64,000 nt of DNA from G965216905 sp965216905 (GTDB lineage Bacteria > Actinomycetota > Acidimicrobiia > Spongiisociales > ZC4RG35): the NCBI GenBank assembly GCA_965216905.1, contig OZ244213.1, forward strand, positions 2,604,001-2,668,000. Direction: 5' to 3'. The translations under genes and the position numbers were made by a program. Positions 24,925 through 34,705 of this stretch are shown one piece after another. The notes beneath the pieces were generated by a model that saw nothing but the letters and a program-made list of their open reading frames with translations, ran no database searches and had not been told where the DNA came from. Numbering within the stretch: position 1 is the stretch's first letter; each line of letters begins with the position of its first letter.

Positions 24925-25742
24925 GCGAAGACCACCAGAACAAAGGCGACGATCACCAGGAGCCCACTCATCGTCCAACGGCTCACCTTCGGAGACAGCC
25001 GAGCCTGAACGCCCGAGCCCATCCACCCACCGGCGAGACTTCCGATGATGATGGCCGCCGAGCCGGTGGGCTCGACTCGGCCTTGCACAGCGAACACGCT
25101 CAGCGCCGCCGCGGCGGTGATTCCGATGGTGAAGGTGGTGGTCGCCGCCGCGATCTTCGTCGGGACGTGCATCACCTCCGAGGTCACCGGCGATTTGATG
25201 AAACCGCCGGATGCACCGGCGGTGCCGGCGATGAATCCTGCACCCGCCATGAGGCCCAGTCCCAACCGAAGGCGCCGGAGTCGATAGGGAGCAACGCCAC
25301 CCCCCAAGGGGTACGCACCTCGGAACGCTCCGATCCTCTCGCCGACATCCCCGGCACCCCATTCGGGGTGCGGTGGGTAGCGCACGTCTTGTCGACGACT
25401 CCCCGCCAACGCGGCCGCCAGGGCGACCGCTGCCAAGAACCACACCAACACCCGATTCGGAATCCGATTCGATGCGATCGCGCCCACAACCGCCCCGGTG
25501 GTCGCGGCGAGCTCGGTGGTGACCCCGATCCGATGGTTGACGAGTCTCTCCTCCAGTTGTCGCGGTCCCGCCGCCACGGAGAGGGCGGCCACCGACACGA
25601 GACCGAGCGGGGCAGCTTGTGCGACAGAGGTTCCCGACACCACCAAGATCGGAACCAGGAGGATCGCTCCTCCCATGCCCGCCATCGCTCCCAGCGCCGA
25701 GGTGACGAGCGAGGCGGCGATCAAGAAGAGCTGGTCGGCCAC
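24921..25742 (-). CDS. TauE/SafE (TSUP) family exporter, full length
   Basis: A 273-residue membrane protein with about eight helices in two related halves. The N-terminal half has the family motif ALGAMAGMGGAILLVP near residue 17; the second half has AGFIAGTAGASGGFIKSP. TSUP proteins export sulfite, sulfoacetate or other small organosulfur anions, or take up such compounds. It is divergent from cobO and coupled to the DUF1634 gene. Compare the split half-size TSUP pair at 53726-54513 in the same window. The substrate is not determinable. Confidence 0.88.
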   Translation of the reverse strand: MADQLFLIAASLVTSALGAMAGMGGAILLVPILVVSGTSVAQAAPLGLVSVAALSVAAGPRQLEERLVNHRIGVTTELAATTGAVVGAIASNRIPNRVLVWFLAAVALAAALAGSRRQDVRYPPHPEWGAGDVGERIGAFRGAYPLGGGVAPYRLRRLRLGLGLMAGAGFIAGTAGASGGFIKSPVTSEVMHVPTKIAAATTTFTIGITAAAALSVFAVQGRVEPTGSAAIIIGSLAGGWMGSGVQARLSPKVSRWTMSGLLVIVAFVLVVFA

Positions 25743-25835
25743 CGCCTCGACGTTACCGGTCGGGAGTCGGTCGCCAGCCGGGGGCAGCCACCGTGGTCCG
25801 TGTCGTCCCCGCCAGAGGCGGGTAGATTCCCGTGC

Positions 25836-26399
25836 GTGTCAGACACTCCTCCGACCGAAGCGCCACCCGTCGGCCACGACCGAGCCACCTCGTTGGTCTT
25901 GGTCAATACCGGAGACGGCAAGGGGAAATCGACGGCCGCCTTCGGGACCCTCCTCCGGGCGGTGGCCAGAGGCTGGGAGGTGGCCGTGGTCCAGTTCATC
26001 AAGTCCGGAGATTGGAAGGTGGGCGAGGAGAAGATCGCGGCCCGGCTGGGGGTCGACTGGTGGTCGGTGGGGGATGGGTTCAGTTGGGACTCCGAAGACA
26101 TGGAGCAGTCCAAGGAACTGGCTCGCCAGGGTTGGCGTTGGGCGGGCGAGCAGATCCGTTCGGGCCGGTATCACCTCGTAGTGCTCGACGAGGTGACCTA
26201 TCCCATCAACTGGGGATGGATCGACCTGGTCGACGTCCTCGAAACGATCGACACCCGCCCTCCGCACGTGAACCTGATCTTCACGGGACGTGATGCTCCC
26301 GAACAGCTCGTGGATCGGGCGGACACCGTGACCGAGATGCGCAACATCAAGCACGCGTTCGATGCCGGTATCGCCGCCAAGCGCGGCATCGATTACTGA
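25836..26399 (+). CDS. cobO: Cob(I)yrinic acid a,c-diamide adenosyltransferase
   Basis: A 187-residue protein of the CobA/CobO/BtuR family, which transfers the 5'-deoxyadenosyl group of ATP to the cobalt of corrinoids. The P-loop GDGKGKSTAAFG lies near residue 27; HLVVLDEVTYPINWGW holds the Walker B acidic residue, and the tail VTEMRNIKHAFDAGIAAKRGIDY is a family hallmark. The start GTG 25836 is the first in frame; a small hairpin (cccgcc/ggcggg, 25808-25822) lies just before it. There is no cobalamin-riboswitch-like box upstream that I can find. Confidence 0.95.
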   Translation: MSDTPPTEAPPVGHDRATSLVLVNTGDGKGKSTAAFGTLLRAVARGWEVAVVQFIKSGDWKVGEEKIAARLGVDWWSVGDGFSWDSEDMEQSKELARQGWRWAGEQIRSGRYHLVVLDEVTYPINWGWIDLVDVLETIDTRPPHVNLIFTGRDAPEQLVDRADTVTEMRNIKHAFDAGIAAKRGIDY

Positions 26400-26417
26400 C
26401 CCCTTGCCCGTTTCGTG

Positions 26418-27461
26418 ATGGAGTTTGGCATCACCACCTTTGCCGAGACCCTCCCGGGCCCGGAGTCGGGGGCGCCGATCAGCGCCGTTGATCGCCTCGC
26501 CCACGTGCTCGAGGAGGTGGAGGTCGCCGAGCGGGTGGGACTGTCGGTGTATGGGGTGGGTGAGCATCACCGTCCCGACTTCGCATCGTCGGCCCCCGCC
26601 GTGGTGTTGGCCGCCGCCGCAGCCCGCACCGAATCGATCGTGCTCACACCCGCGGTGACGGTGCTCTCGACCGACGATCCGGTGCGTGTCTACCAACGCT
26701 TCGCCACGCTCGACCTGTTGTCGAAGGGTCGAGCCGAGCTGCTGGTGGGGCGTGGCTCCTTCATCGAGTCCTTTCCACTCTTCGGGTACTCGCTGGACGA
26801 CTACGACGAGCTGTTCACCGAGAAGCTGGACCTGCTGCTCGCCATCCGAGACCACGAGCACATCACCTGGTCGGGACGCTTCCGTCCTCCGATCGAAGGC
26901 ATGGGGGTCTATCCGAGAGCGCTCCAACGGCCGCTTCCGGTCTGGGTGGGGGTGGGTGGGAGCCCTCAGTCGGTGGTTCGCGCCGGCCGGAGGGGACTGC
27001 CGATGGCGCTGGCGATCATCGGTGGAGATCCAGCTCGATTCGCCGTGCTGGCCGACCTGCACCGTCGAACGCTGGCCGAGGCCGGGTACGACCCTTCGGC
27101 TGTCCCCGTGGCCGTGCACGCCCACGGATACGTTGCCGACTCCGACGAGATGGCCGCTCGCGAGTACTTCCCTTCCTATGCGCGGTCGATGACCCTGCTC
27201 GGTCGAGAACGCGGCTGGGGGCCGATGACTCCCGATCAGTTCGAGGTGATGAGTTCCCCATCCGGGTCACTGGTGATCGGTAGCCCCGATCGGGTCGCCG
27301 CCAAGATCGTCCGCTGGGTTCGCGTCCTGGGGATCGAACGCTTCATGCTGCACATCAGCGTGGGGACGCTGCCGCACGATCAAGTCCTTCGATGCATCGA
27401 GCTGTTGGGAACCGAGGTCGCGCCACGCGTCCGTGCGGCGCTGTCGGTGGGACGGCTCTGA
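26418..27461 (+). CDS. LLM-class flavin-dependent oxidoreductase
   Basis: A 347-residue luciferase-like TIM barrel (MEFGITTFAETLPGP at the start). Family features are VGLSVYGVGEHHRPDF, the strand IVLTPAVTVLSTDDPVRVYQ, the active-site region DLLSKGRAELLVGRGSF, and LPVWVGVGGSPQSVVRAGR. It resembles the group with bacterial-luciferase-like YhbW and Atu2307-type proteins that use FMNH2; F420 use is possible in this lineage. It begins 18 bases after cobO, so the two may be co-transcribed, although no functional link is known. Its stop meets the stop of a convergent small gene after one base. Confidence 0.88.
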   Translation: MEFGITTFAETLPGPESGAPISAVDRLAHVLEEVEVAERVGLSVYGVGEHHRPDFASSAPAVVLAAAAARTESIVLTPAVTVLSTDDPVRVYQRFATLDLLSKGRAELLVGRGSFIESFPLFGYSLDDYDELFTEKLDLLLAIRDHEHITWSGRFRPPIEGMGVYPRALQRPLPVWVGVGGSPQSVVRAGRRGLPMALAIIGGDPARFAVLADLHRRTLAEAGYDPSAVPVAVHAHGYVADSDEMAAREYFPSYARSMTLLGRERGWGPMTPDQFEVMSSPSGSLVIGSPDRVAAKIVRWVRVLGIERFMLHISVGTLPHDQVLRCIELLGTEVAPRVRAALSVGRL

Positions 27462-27462
27462 A

Positions 27463-27783
27463 TCAGGCGCCCGCCGGCTCCGGCCCGGTCTGTTCGGCAT
27501 CCCGAGGTCGTCGTTCGCCAACGAGATCGGGAACGTCGTCGTCGACGCGCAGCTGCCACCGATAATCCACGACGATCTGTGGGAGCCGCTCGGCAAGGGC
27601 GGCCAGCGTCTCGGCCTCCGACTCGCCGTCGACGCGCACCACGATCGCCGGCGGATGGTGTCGCGAGATCTCGGCCCGGACGAGGGCGGCGGGTTGTTGG
27701 CAGTCCCGAGGGATCGTCAGGAGGTGGACGACGCCGAAGACCGAGTGGCCGGCGGTACCAACCTCTCCCGCTTGCCGGTTCAT
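27463..27783 (-). CDS. Hypothetical protein
   Basis: A 106-residue frame from ATG 27783 with AAGGGA five bases upstream. Not recognised. The middle of the protein looks folded: HLLTIPRDCQQPAALVRAEI, then IVVRVDGESEAETLAALAE and a strand-like IVVDYRWQLRV, a beta-alpha-beta pattern; both ends are probably disordered. No membrane segment. It is convergent with the LLM oxidoreductase gene and lies downstream of prpE on the same strand, separated by about 70 bases. Confidence 0.5.
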   Translation of the reverse strand: MNRQAGEVGTAGHSVFGVVHLLTIPRDCQQPAALVRAEISRHHPPAIVVRVDGESEAETLAALAERLPQIVVDYRWQLRVDDDVPDLVGERRPRDAEQTGPEPAGA

Positions 27784-27856
27784 CCGTGTCCCTTCATTCG
27801 ATCGGGCGGTGCAAGAACCTGCCTTTTGGGTTCTTTACCCGAACCGGCCCTCCGGT

Positions 27857-29755
27857 TCACGGCCCGTCGGTCGGGGGGTAGCCGATCGCGCTCAGCCCGG
27901 TGCCGATCTCTTCGAGGATCGCCGGATCGTCGATGGTCGCCGGCATCGACCACGATTCGCCGTCGGCGATCGCTCGGATGGTTCGTCTCAGGATCTTCCC
28001 CGAACGGGTCTTGGGAAGACGGTCGACGACGGTGGCAGTCTTGAAGGCGGCGACCGGTCCGATCTCGGCGCGCACCATCGCCACCACCTCCGAGACGATG
28101 TCCTCGTGCGGGCGGGTGACACCTGCCTTGAGCACCAGGAGGCCAACCGGCAACTGGCCCTTCAGTTGATCGTTGACACCGATGACGGCGCATTCGGCAA
28201 CGTCGGGGTGCGCCGCAACGACGCCTTCCATCGCACCGGTCGACAGTCGGTGGCCCGCCACGTTGATGATGTCGTCGGTGCGACTCATGATCGATACGTA
28301 GCCGTCCTCGTCGACGAAGCCGGCGTCCGCCGTGTGGTAGTAGCCCGGGAAGCGTTCGAGGTACGAACGGCGGTACCCGTCGTCGTTGTTCCACAGGGTG
28401 GGGAGCGTCCCCGGCGGCAGGGGGAGCCGCACGACGATCGAGCCGATGTTTCCGTCCGGAACCTGCCGGCCATCGTCGTCCACCACTTGGACGTCGTATC
28501 CGGGGACCGGCTTGCCGGCGGAGCCGGCCTTGACGGTGTGCGGCTCGATCCCCATCGGGTTGCAGACGATCGGCCAGCCCGACTCCGTCTGCCACCAATG
28601 GTCGATCACCGGGACGCCCAGCTTGTCCTCCGCCCAGTGGAGCGTGTCGGGGTCACAACGTTCTCCGGCCAGGAACAGGGTTCGGAAGGTCGAGAGGTCA
28701 TATCGATCGATGTGCGACCCGTCCGGGTCGTCGCGTTTGATCGCCCGAAACGCGGTGGGTGCGGTGAACAACGCCGACACATGGTGTTGGGAGATGACTC
28801 GCCAGAAGGCTCCAGGATCCGGAGTCCCGACCGGCTTTCCCTCGTACAGGATCGTCGTGTTCCCGGCCAGGAGCGGGGCGTACACGATGTAGGAGTGGCC
28901 CACGACCCATCCGACGTCCGACGCCGCCCAGTAGGTCTCACCCGGTTCCACCCCGTACAGGTTCCGCATCGACCAATGCAGCGCCACGGCGTGGCCCCCG
29001 TTGTCCCGGACGACACCCTTGGGCACTCCCGTCGTCCCGGAGGTGTAGAGGATGTAGAGCGGGTGATTGGCCGAGACCGGGATGCAGTCTGCGGGATCCG
29101 CAGATTCGACATCGTGCCAGTCGATGTCGCGGTCCGGTTGGAGCTCGGCCGGGTGTTGGGGGCGGGAGAGCATGACGACCCGATCCGGCTTGTGAGACGC
29201 CAGCTCGATGGCGGCGTCGAGAAGCGGCTGGTAGGCGACGATCCGGGTCACCTCGATTCCGCACGACGCCGTGACGATCACCTTCGGGGTTGCATCGTCG
29301 ATGCGGACCGCCAGTTCCTTGGCGGCGAAGCCGCCGAAGACCACCGAGTGGATGGCCCCGATGCGGGCACAGGCCAGCATCGCGATCGCCGCCTCCGGGA
29401 CCATCGGCATGTACACGATCACCCGGTCGCCGGGCCCGACGCCGAGTCGCCGGAGCCCCCCGGCGAAGCGGGCGACGCGATCGCGCAACGCCCGGAAGGT
29501 GAACGTTGCAACGACATCGGTCACCGGGCTGTCGTAGATCAACGCCGGTTGATCGGCTCGTCCCCGTTCGACGTGCCGGTCCAAGGCGTTGTAGGCCGTA
29601 TTCAGCTCGGCGCCGGGGAACCATCGGTACATGGGTGCGGCCGAGTCGTCCAGAACCCGGTCCCAAGTCCGCATCCAGTCGATCCCGGCTCCGGCGTCCG
29701 CCCAGAACTGTTCGGGAGACTCGAGGGAGCGGCGATAGACGTCTGCATAGGTCAT
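27857..29755 (-). CDS. prpE: Propionyl-CoA synthetase
   Basis: A protein of about 632 residues with the acetyl/propionyl-CoA synthetase layout and the PrpE/ACSS3-specific N-terminus YADVYRRSLESPEQFWADAG. Motifs in order: FGGFAAKELAVRIDDATPKV, YTSGTTGVPKGVVRDNGGHA, the acyl-pocket region WAASDVGWVVGHSYIVYAPL, WWQTESGWPI, SRTDDIINVAGHRLSTG, and LPKTRSGKILRR with the catalytic Lys. It activates propionate (and probably acetate) to the CoA ester with ATP in the cytosol. The GTG at 29761 is an alternative start. Transcribed alone or with the small gene downstream. Confidence 0.94.
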   Translation of the reverse strand: MTYADVYRRSLESPEQFWADAGAGIDWMRTWDRVLDDSAAPMYRWFPGAELNTAYNALDRHVERGRADQPALIYDSPVTDVVATFTFRALRDRVARFAGGLRRLGVGPGDRVIVYMPMVPEAAIAMLACARIGAIHSVVFGGFAAKELAVRIDDATPKVIVTASCGIEVTRIVAYQPLLDAAIELASHKPDRVVMLSRPQHPAELQPDRDIDWHDVESADPADCIPVSANHPLYILYTSGTTGVPKGVVRDNGGHAVALHWSMRNLYGVEPGETYWAASDVGWVVGHSYIVYAPLLAGNTTILYEGKPVGTPDPGAFWRVISQHHVSALFTAPTAFRAIKRDDPDGSHIDRYDLSTFRTLFLAGERCDPDTLHWAEDKLGVPVIDHWWQTESGWPIVCNPMGIEPHTVKAGSAGKPVPGYDVQVVDDDGRQVPDGNIGSIVVRLPLPPGTLPTLWNNDDGYRRSYLERFPGYYHTADAGFVDEDGYVSIMSRTDDIINVAGHRLSTGAMEGVVAAHPDVAECAVIGVNDQLKGQLPVGLLVLKAGVTRPHEDIVSEVVAMVRAEIGPVAAFKTATVVDRLPKTRSGKILRRTIRAIADGESWSMPATIDDPAILEEIGTGLSAIGYPPTDGP

Positions 29756-29915
29756 CGACACATCATCGCGAATCGGGTCCCACCGGCGTCGCCAGAATCG
29801 GTGGTCTCGTCGCCGCCGCAGCCACGAACCGGAGGCGGTCTTTGGATCGGCTCCAATCCGGCAAGCGCCGTAGCCCGGTCGGGTCCTTCAGATTCTCGGC
29901 CGAGATGTCGACGAC

Positions 29916-30980
29916 ATGCCCATGACTTCTCACCGGCCTCTGAAAGCGATCGCAGTCGTCCTCACATTGGTCCTGGCGGCCTGCGGAAGCGGTGGCGGTC
30001 CACTTCCCGATGGCGGTGACGTGATTCCCGCCGAGCCCGAGAGTCGGGAGTCGGTCACTTCCGAGGCATCACCCCCACCGTCGATCACGGCGAGCCCACC
30101 ACCGGTCACCGAGACCTCGGCACCCTCCACTACGAACGCCACCACCACGTCGATCGTCGTGCCGGTGGTCCCGCTTCCCGAATCTGCATCGCCGACGACG
30201 TCGAACCCACCCGATTCGGTACCCGAGGACGGGTCGGCGGCGCTGCTGGAGAGTGCATTCGAGCGGATGCGATCGGCGCCGCCTGCGCGGACCTCGATGT
30301 CGATGACGCTGTCCGGTGTGGCCGAGGCGACGTCGGGCGAACTCGAGATGGCATTCGAGATGGTTCAGGATGCAACCTCCGGAGACTTCTCCGTCTCGGT
30401 CGACTTCACGTCGTTCCTCGCCGAGCTCGAAACGGAACCGATCCCGGCAGAGTTGGGGAAGATGGAGATGATGCAGGTGGGAGACGTCGGCTACCTCCAG
30501 ATCGGTCTGTTCAACCTGTTCCTTGGAATCGAGACACCCTGGGTTTCCGTTCCCGCCGACGAGATGGGTGACGCCGGAGCCGACGCGCCGATCGATGCCG
30601 ACGACGCAGATGCGTTGGTCGAGGCGATCGAACAGAACGCCGCCGATGTCGAAGATCTCGGTGTCGAGCGCGTCGATGGCGTCGATCTGCGGCACTTGCG
30701 GGTGGTCGTCCCCGCCGAGGCGGTCGGATCCGATCTGGATGCCTTCGAAGAAGTGACACCCCAAGATCTGGCATCGGATCTGTGGATCGACCCGGCCGGC
30801 AACCTGGTGCGCCTGTCGATCTCTATGGACGAGGGTGGCGCCACCGACGACATCGAGTTCGAGTCGATGGTGCTGACGATGCGATTCGCCGACCACGGGC
30901 TTCCGGTCGAGATCACCCCGCCGCCGGCGGCCGAGGTCACCGACCTCGAGGACTTCGAGGGGTTCGACTTCGACATGTGA
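29916..30980 (+). CDS. Putative lipoprotein, LppX/LprG-like
   Basis: A 354-residue exported protein. The N-terminus (HRPLKAIAVVLTLVLAACGSG) is a lipoprotein signal with lipobox LAAC, so the mature protein is tied to the membrane by a lipidated Cys. A low-complexity Ser/Thr/Pro linker runs from about residue 30 to 95. The rest (SMTLSGVAEATSGELEMAFE onward, with DVGYLQIGLFNL and GVDLRHLRVVVPAEAV) has the alternating strands and DUF1396-like pattern of mycobacterial LppX/LprG lipoproteins, which carry lipids at the cell surface. The family match is by pattern only. Confidence 0.75.
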   Translation: MPMTSHRPLKAIAVVLTLVLAACGSGGGPLPDGGDVIPAEPESRESVTSEASPPPSITASPPPVTETSAPSTTNATTTSIVVPVVPLPESASPTTSNPPDSVPEDGSAALLESAFERMRSAPPARTSMSMTLSGVAEATSGELEMAFEMVQDATSGDFSVSVDFTSFLAELETEPIPAELGKMEMMQVGDVGYLQIGLFNLFLGIETPWVSVPADEMGDAGADAPIDADDADALVEAIEQNAADVEDLGVERVDGVDLRHLRVVVPAEAVGSDLDAFEEVTPQDLASDLWIDPAGNLVRLSISMDEGGATDDIEFESMVLTMRFADHGLPVEITPPPAAEVTDLEDFEGFDFDM

Positions 30981-31026
30981 CGTCGCCGGGAATCCGGCAA
31001 CGCCGACAACCGTTGACGGGTGCGTC

Positions 31027-31809
31027 ATGAACGCACTGCAAGCGACACGAGCGCTGACGTCGATCCTGAGGTCGCTGGCCACGGTTGCGCCACCCGGCTT
31101 CGACAGCGAATCGAAACACCCGCTCGATCACACCCTGCTCGGCGACGTGCTCGCCCACATGCGTGACCACCCGGCCAACTCGCTGCAGGCGGTTCGGGGG
31201 GAGTTGGTCGCATACGTCGAGACATTGGCGGAGGTCGAACCCGATTCCCTCACCCGCTCCGAGAGCCTCGCCTACTGGCTCAACCTCTACAACGCAGGAG
31301 CGCTGCGATTGGCGGCCACGGCCGAGGACCAGGGCGTCGACACCGTTCTCAGGGTGCCGGGTGGGTTCAGCCGCCCCATCGTGTCGGTGAGCGGTGAGTC
31401 CCTTTCCCTCGATGCCATCGAGCACGCCAAGATCCGGCGATACCGCGATCCTCGGATCCACGGCGCCCTCGTGTGTGGTTCGGTGTCCTGTCCCACCTTG
31501 CGGTCGACGCCCTTCACGGGAGCCGATCTCGACCGGGAACTCTCCGAACAGATGCAAGGATTCCTGGCGGGGGGAGGTCTGCGGATCGATGTCGAGCGGG
31601 AGCGGGTCGACCTGTCCCGTGTCTTCCAGTGGTTTGGAGCGGACTTCGTGCGACCACACCGCATGCCGACATTCCTGCCGGTATCGGGACACGCCACGCT
31701 CACCGCCCTCGCTTCCTGGCTGGATCCGCACGAGGTCGCGTGGATCGAAGCCCGCCGGCCATCTGTCGAGTTCGACTCGTACGACTGGTCGTTGCGCTGC
31801 ACGCTGTGA
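31027..31809 (+). CDS. DUF547-domain protein
   Basis: A 260-residue protein with the DUF547 core: LAYWLNLYNAGALRLA near residue 80 and HGALVCGSVSCPTLRSTPF near residue 145, in which the paired cysteines and the Tyr-Trp block are conserved. There is no signal peptide. DUF547 proteins are widespread and their biochemical role is not established; a papain-like fold has been suggested. It is preceded by the lipoprotein gene (46 bases) and followed by a bidirectional hairpin terminator. No close metabolic partner is visible. Confidence 0.85.
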   Translation: MNALQATRALTSILRSLATVAPPGFDSESKHPLDHTLLGDVLAHMRDHPANSLQAVRGELVAYVETLAEVEPDSLTRSESLAYWLNLYNAGALRLAATAEDQGVDTVLRVPGGFSRPIVSVSGESLSLDAIEHAKIRRYRDPRIHGALVCGSVSCPTLRSTPFTGADLDRELSEQMQGFLAGGGLRIDVERERVDLSRVFQWFGADFVRPHRMPTFLPVSGHATLTALASWLDPHEVAWIEARRPSVEFDSYDWSLRCTL

Positions 31810-31810
31810 T

Positions 31811-31850
31811 GATCGGAGGCCTGACCCGCCGGCAGGTCAGGCCTCCGATC
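31811..31850. terminator. 16-bp perfect hairpin between convergent genes
   Basis: gatcggaggcctgacc and its exact complement flank an 8-base loop, starting one base after the DUF547 stop and ending eight bases before the ABC-permease stop on the opposite strand. The position fits a bidirectional terminator; there is no T-run. Confidence 0.7.
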
Positions 31851-31858
31851 GATCCCGG

Positions 31859-34705
31859 TCATTCGGTGCGGAGGGCGACGGCCGGGGCGATGCGAGCAGC
31901 GCGTGCTGCCGGTCCGAGTGCGGCCGCCAGCGCCGCCAGCGTGGGAATGACGAGGATGATTCCCAAGGCAGTCCACGGCCACACGAACGCGAAGTCGGAC
32001 TCACCGAAGGTGTCGGATTTGAAGATCACCTGATAGGCGGTGAGGAGCCCGAGCCCGATGCCGATGCCGACGCCCTGGCCGGCCAGGAACAACGCCTCGA
32101 CCAGAAACGAACGCCGGATGGTCTTCTCGGGGAATCCGAGCGCTCGCAGCACCCCGATGCTCCGGCGGCGTTCGCGCACCGCCCGCACCAGAACGACGGA
32201 CAGGCCGGCGATGCCGATCACCAGACCGAGGGAGAGGAAACCCTGGAACAGTCGAAAGATGGCCACCGTCTCACTCACCTCTGCCTCCACGTCGGCGCTG
32301 AACGTCGCGGCGTCCACTCCGTGTCCGATGAGGGCGGCGTTGAGCCGTCCGGCCAACTCCTCGGGGTCGACACCGTCGGCGGCGGCGACGTAGAAGCGTC
32401 CCGGGCGTGCCTCCTGTTCGAGGAAGCTCGACACGAAGTCGCTGCCCATGTATGCCCCGGCGAAGGGGAAGTCGCTGGCGAGGACGCCGACCACCGTTGC
32501 TTCGTGTCGTTCGTCCGATACCGAGTTCAGCACGGTCACCGTCTCGCCCACGCCCACTCGCTCGCCCCCGGGGCCACCGTCGTCTTGAAGGAAGAAGTCG
32601 TTGACGATGACGAGGTCGGGGTCGGCGAGAACGGCCCGGAAGGCGTCGGCGTCGGTCTCGTACTCGGACGATCGCTGGCCGAGGGTCGGTGAGGAGAACG
32701 CGAGGAGGGACTCGTCGAAGCCGGTCAGCGCCCATCGTTGTGGGTCGTCGTCGGTTTCGAACTCCGGGAATGCCTGAACGAATCCCGAAGCGGAGGCGAC
32801 GCCTTCGATGGCCAGCAGATCCCCGGCCTCGACCGGGTTGACGACGCTCGACGCCAGGGTGATGTCGTAACCGGCACGAGCTTCGTCGGCGAAGCCGGTG
32901 GTTTGCTGGCCGAAGATCGCCGAGAACACCGACAGGAACGTGATGGTGAAGATCACCAGCGAGAACATGGCCAGCAACAACCCCGTCCGGCCCCGGCGGG
33001 CGGTGGGGTACACCAGCCCGAGGCGGGTCGAGAGGCCGGCGCCGAGCCGGCTGCTGGCGTCGACCACCAACGACCAGGCGCGTCGGGCAGAGTTCGAGAT
33101 CAGGACGGCGGCCGCGACCAGCACCACTCCTTGCACCACGAACACCTCGATTCCGGCCTCATTCATGATGTCGGGCACCATCGCAAAGACCAGGACCCCC
33201 CAGCCCAGCGCGACCGCCGACAGCATCGTCGTTGCCACGCGTTCCGGAACGAGCAGCCGTCCGAGGGGGATTGCGCCGAACGCGGCGATCGGAGGTCCGG
33301 CCACCAGAGCCGCCTGTATCTCCTGTTGGAAGCCCAGTGCAGTCACGGCGACACCGACCAGGACTCCGACCGCCCCGACGAGCATCGAGCGAAGGGTGCT
33401 TCGTTTGTGTGGCGGAGCGGTCTGATCTCGGATGGCTGCGATCACGTTGAAACGGGCGATACGCGTGGCGGTCAGCCAGATGGTCGCCATCGAGATGAGA
33501 AAGCCGATGGAGCCACCCAACAGCAGCGATGCCGGGTCCGCATCGAACCCGATGTCCAGGAACGAGGATTCCTCGAAGAAGATGCCGCGAATGACCTGGA
33601 CGATCACCCATCCGACGCCGACTCCGGTGGCCGTTCCCACCAGTGCGGCGGTGGTTGCATAGACGGCGCCTTCGATCCCGAGCGCTCTGACGACTTGGTG
33701 CCGCCGGAATCCAATCGCGCGAAGCGTTCCAAGCTGAGACTTGCGTTCCTCGGCCAGCATCACGAAGAGATTGACGATGAGGAGCACGCCGGCGATCACT
33801 GCGAATGCACCGATGCCGGAGAAGAGCGTGGTGAACTCGGCTCCGTCCGATTCGGCTGCTTCCAGTGTGCTGGCCTTGACAGGGTCCACGACCACGTCGC
33901 TCAGATGGGCGGTCGCCGTCTCCAATGCCGCCACCACGGCGTCGGAGTGAGCGGCCCCCTCGAAGAGATCTCCGCGGTTGGAGACGACGACCTCGGCTCG
34001 CGGCGGTTGCGCCAGTCCGGCGGTGGCCGGATCGTACAGACCGGTGATCGTGCCCGGCGCCACGTAGGCATGGTTCCATCCGGCCAGCGACGACCGATCG
34101 ATGATGTCGCGAACGACGACCCGCTCGGCGGTTCCGTACGCATGGATGACCAGCTCGTCACCGACCGTCGCCCCGAGCGGATCGGCAACGAACTCGGTCA
34201 GTACGACCTCTCCTTCGGACGGGGTGGCTCCGGCGTCGGCAAACCCGGCTTGGGCCGGATCCCCACCGAAGGCTCGTGCTTCGTCGAAGTCGATCTCGGC
34301 GACCCAGACCTGCGGCCGCCCGATCGCGTCGGTTCCGGTGGTCGTCACCGCGGTCGGCATGGAGAGAATCGAGGCGACGCCGTCGACACCGTCGATGTCG
34401 GCCGAGCGAATCGCCGACTCGAGGGCCCCGAGCTGTGCCGGATCTTCCACCGTCACCGCCTCGTCCAACGGTCCCTGGCTGGTGTACACCAGGCTCTGCA
34501 CAGCGTCTTCGATGGTGTCGCCCACCACCAGGGAGGCCACGATGATGGCGGTTCCCAGCAACGTGCCGAGCGTCACCAAGCCCGCTTCCAGTCTCCGTCG
34601 TGTCAGATTCCGCCACGCAAAGCGGCGCAGATTCGGCTTGGTGATTCCGTCGACCACCGCCGGAAGCAGCAGGAGGGTGGAGACCGTCAGCAACGCCCAG
34701 GTCAT
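31859..34705 (-). CDS. MacB/FtsX-type ABC transporter permease
   Basis: A 948-residue membrane protein with an N-terminal helix, a large periplasmic-type MacB domain (about residues 55-250), a first FtsX block with four helices (IGAFAVIAGVLLIVNLFVML onward), a central set of helices, a second extracytoplasmic domain and a final FtsX block ending FVWPWTALGIILVIPTLAALAA. The stretch EERKSQLGTLRAIGFRRHQV and its second copy RERRRSIGVLRALGFPEKTI are the coupling-helix signatures. It forms an exporter or mechanotransmission complex with the ATPase encoded upstream, whose stop it overlaps by four bases. The substrate is unknown; lipids or peptides are usual for the family. Confidence 0.9.
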   Translation of the reverse strand: MTWALLTVSTLLLLPAVVDGITKPNLRRFAWRNLTRRRLEAGLVTLGTLLGTAIIVASLVVGDTIEDAVQSLVYTSQGPLDEAVTVEDPAQLGALESAIRSADIDGVDGVASILSMPTAVTTTGTDAIGRPQVWVAEIDFDEARAFGGDPAQAGFADAGATPSEGEVVLTEFVADPLGATVGDELVIHAYGTAERVVVRDIIDRSSLAGWNHAYVAPGTITGLYDPATAGLAQPPRAEVVVSNRGDLFEGAAHSDAVVAALETATAHLSDVVVDPVKASTLEAAESDGAEFTTLFSGIGAFAVIAGVLLIVNLFVMLAEERKSQLGTLRAIGFRRHQVVRALGIEGAVYATTAALVGTATGVGVGWVIVQVIRGIFFEESSFLDIGFDADPASLLLGGSIGFLISMATIWLTATRIARFNVIAAIRDQTAPPHKRSTLRSMLVGAVGVLVGVAVTALGFQQEIQAALVAGPPIAAFGAIPLGRLLVPERVATTMLSAVALGWGVLVFAMVPDIMNEAGIEVFVVQGVVLVAAAVLISNSARRAWSLVVDASSRLGAGLSTRLGLVYPTARRGRTGLLLAMFSLVIFTITFLSVFSAIFGQQTTGFADEARAGYDITLASSVVNPVEAGDLLAIEGVASASGFVQAFPEFETDDDPQRWALTGFDESLLAFSSPTLGQRSSEYETDADAFRAVLADPDLVIVNDFFLQDDGGPGGERVGVGETVTVLNSVSDERHEATVVGVLASDFPFAGAYMGSDFVSSFLEQEARPGRFYVAAADGVDPEELAGRLNAALIGHGVDAATFSADVEAEVSETVAIFRLFQGFLSLGLVIGIAGLSVVLVRAVRERRRSIGVLRALGFPEKTIRRSFLVEALFLAGQGVGIGIGLGLLTAYQVIFKSDTFGESDFAFVWPWTALGIILVIPTLAALAAALGPAARAARIAPAVALRTE

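Noticed and set aside
25743..25835. A cobalamin riboswitch in front of cobO.
   Set aside because: The space is under 100 bases and no B12-box-like sequence is visible; only a short hairpin is present.
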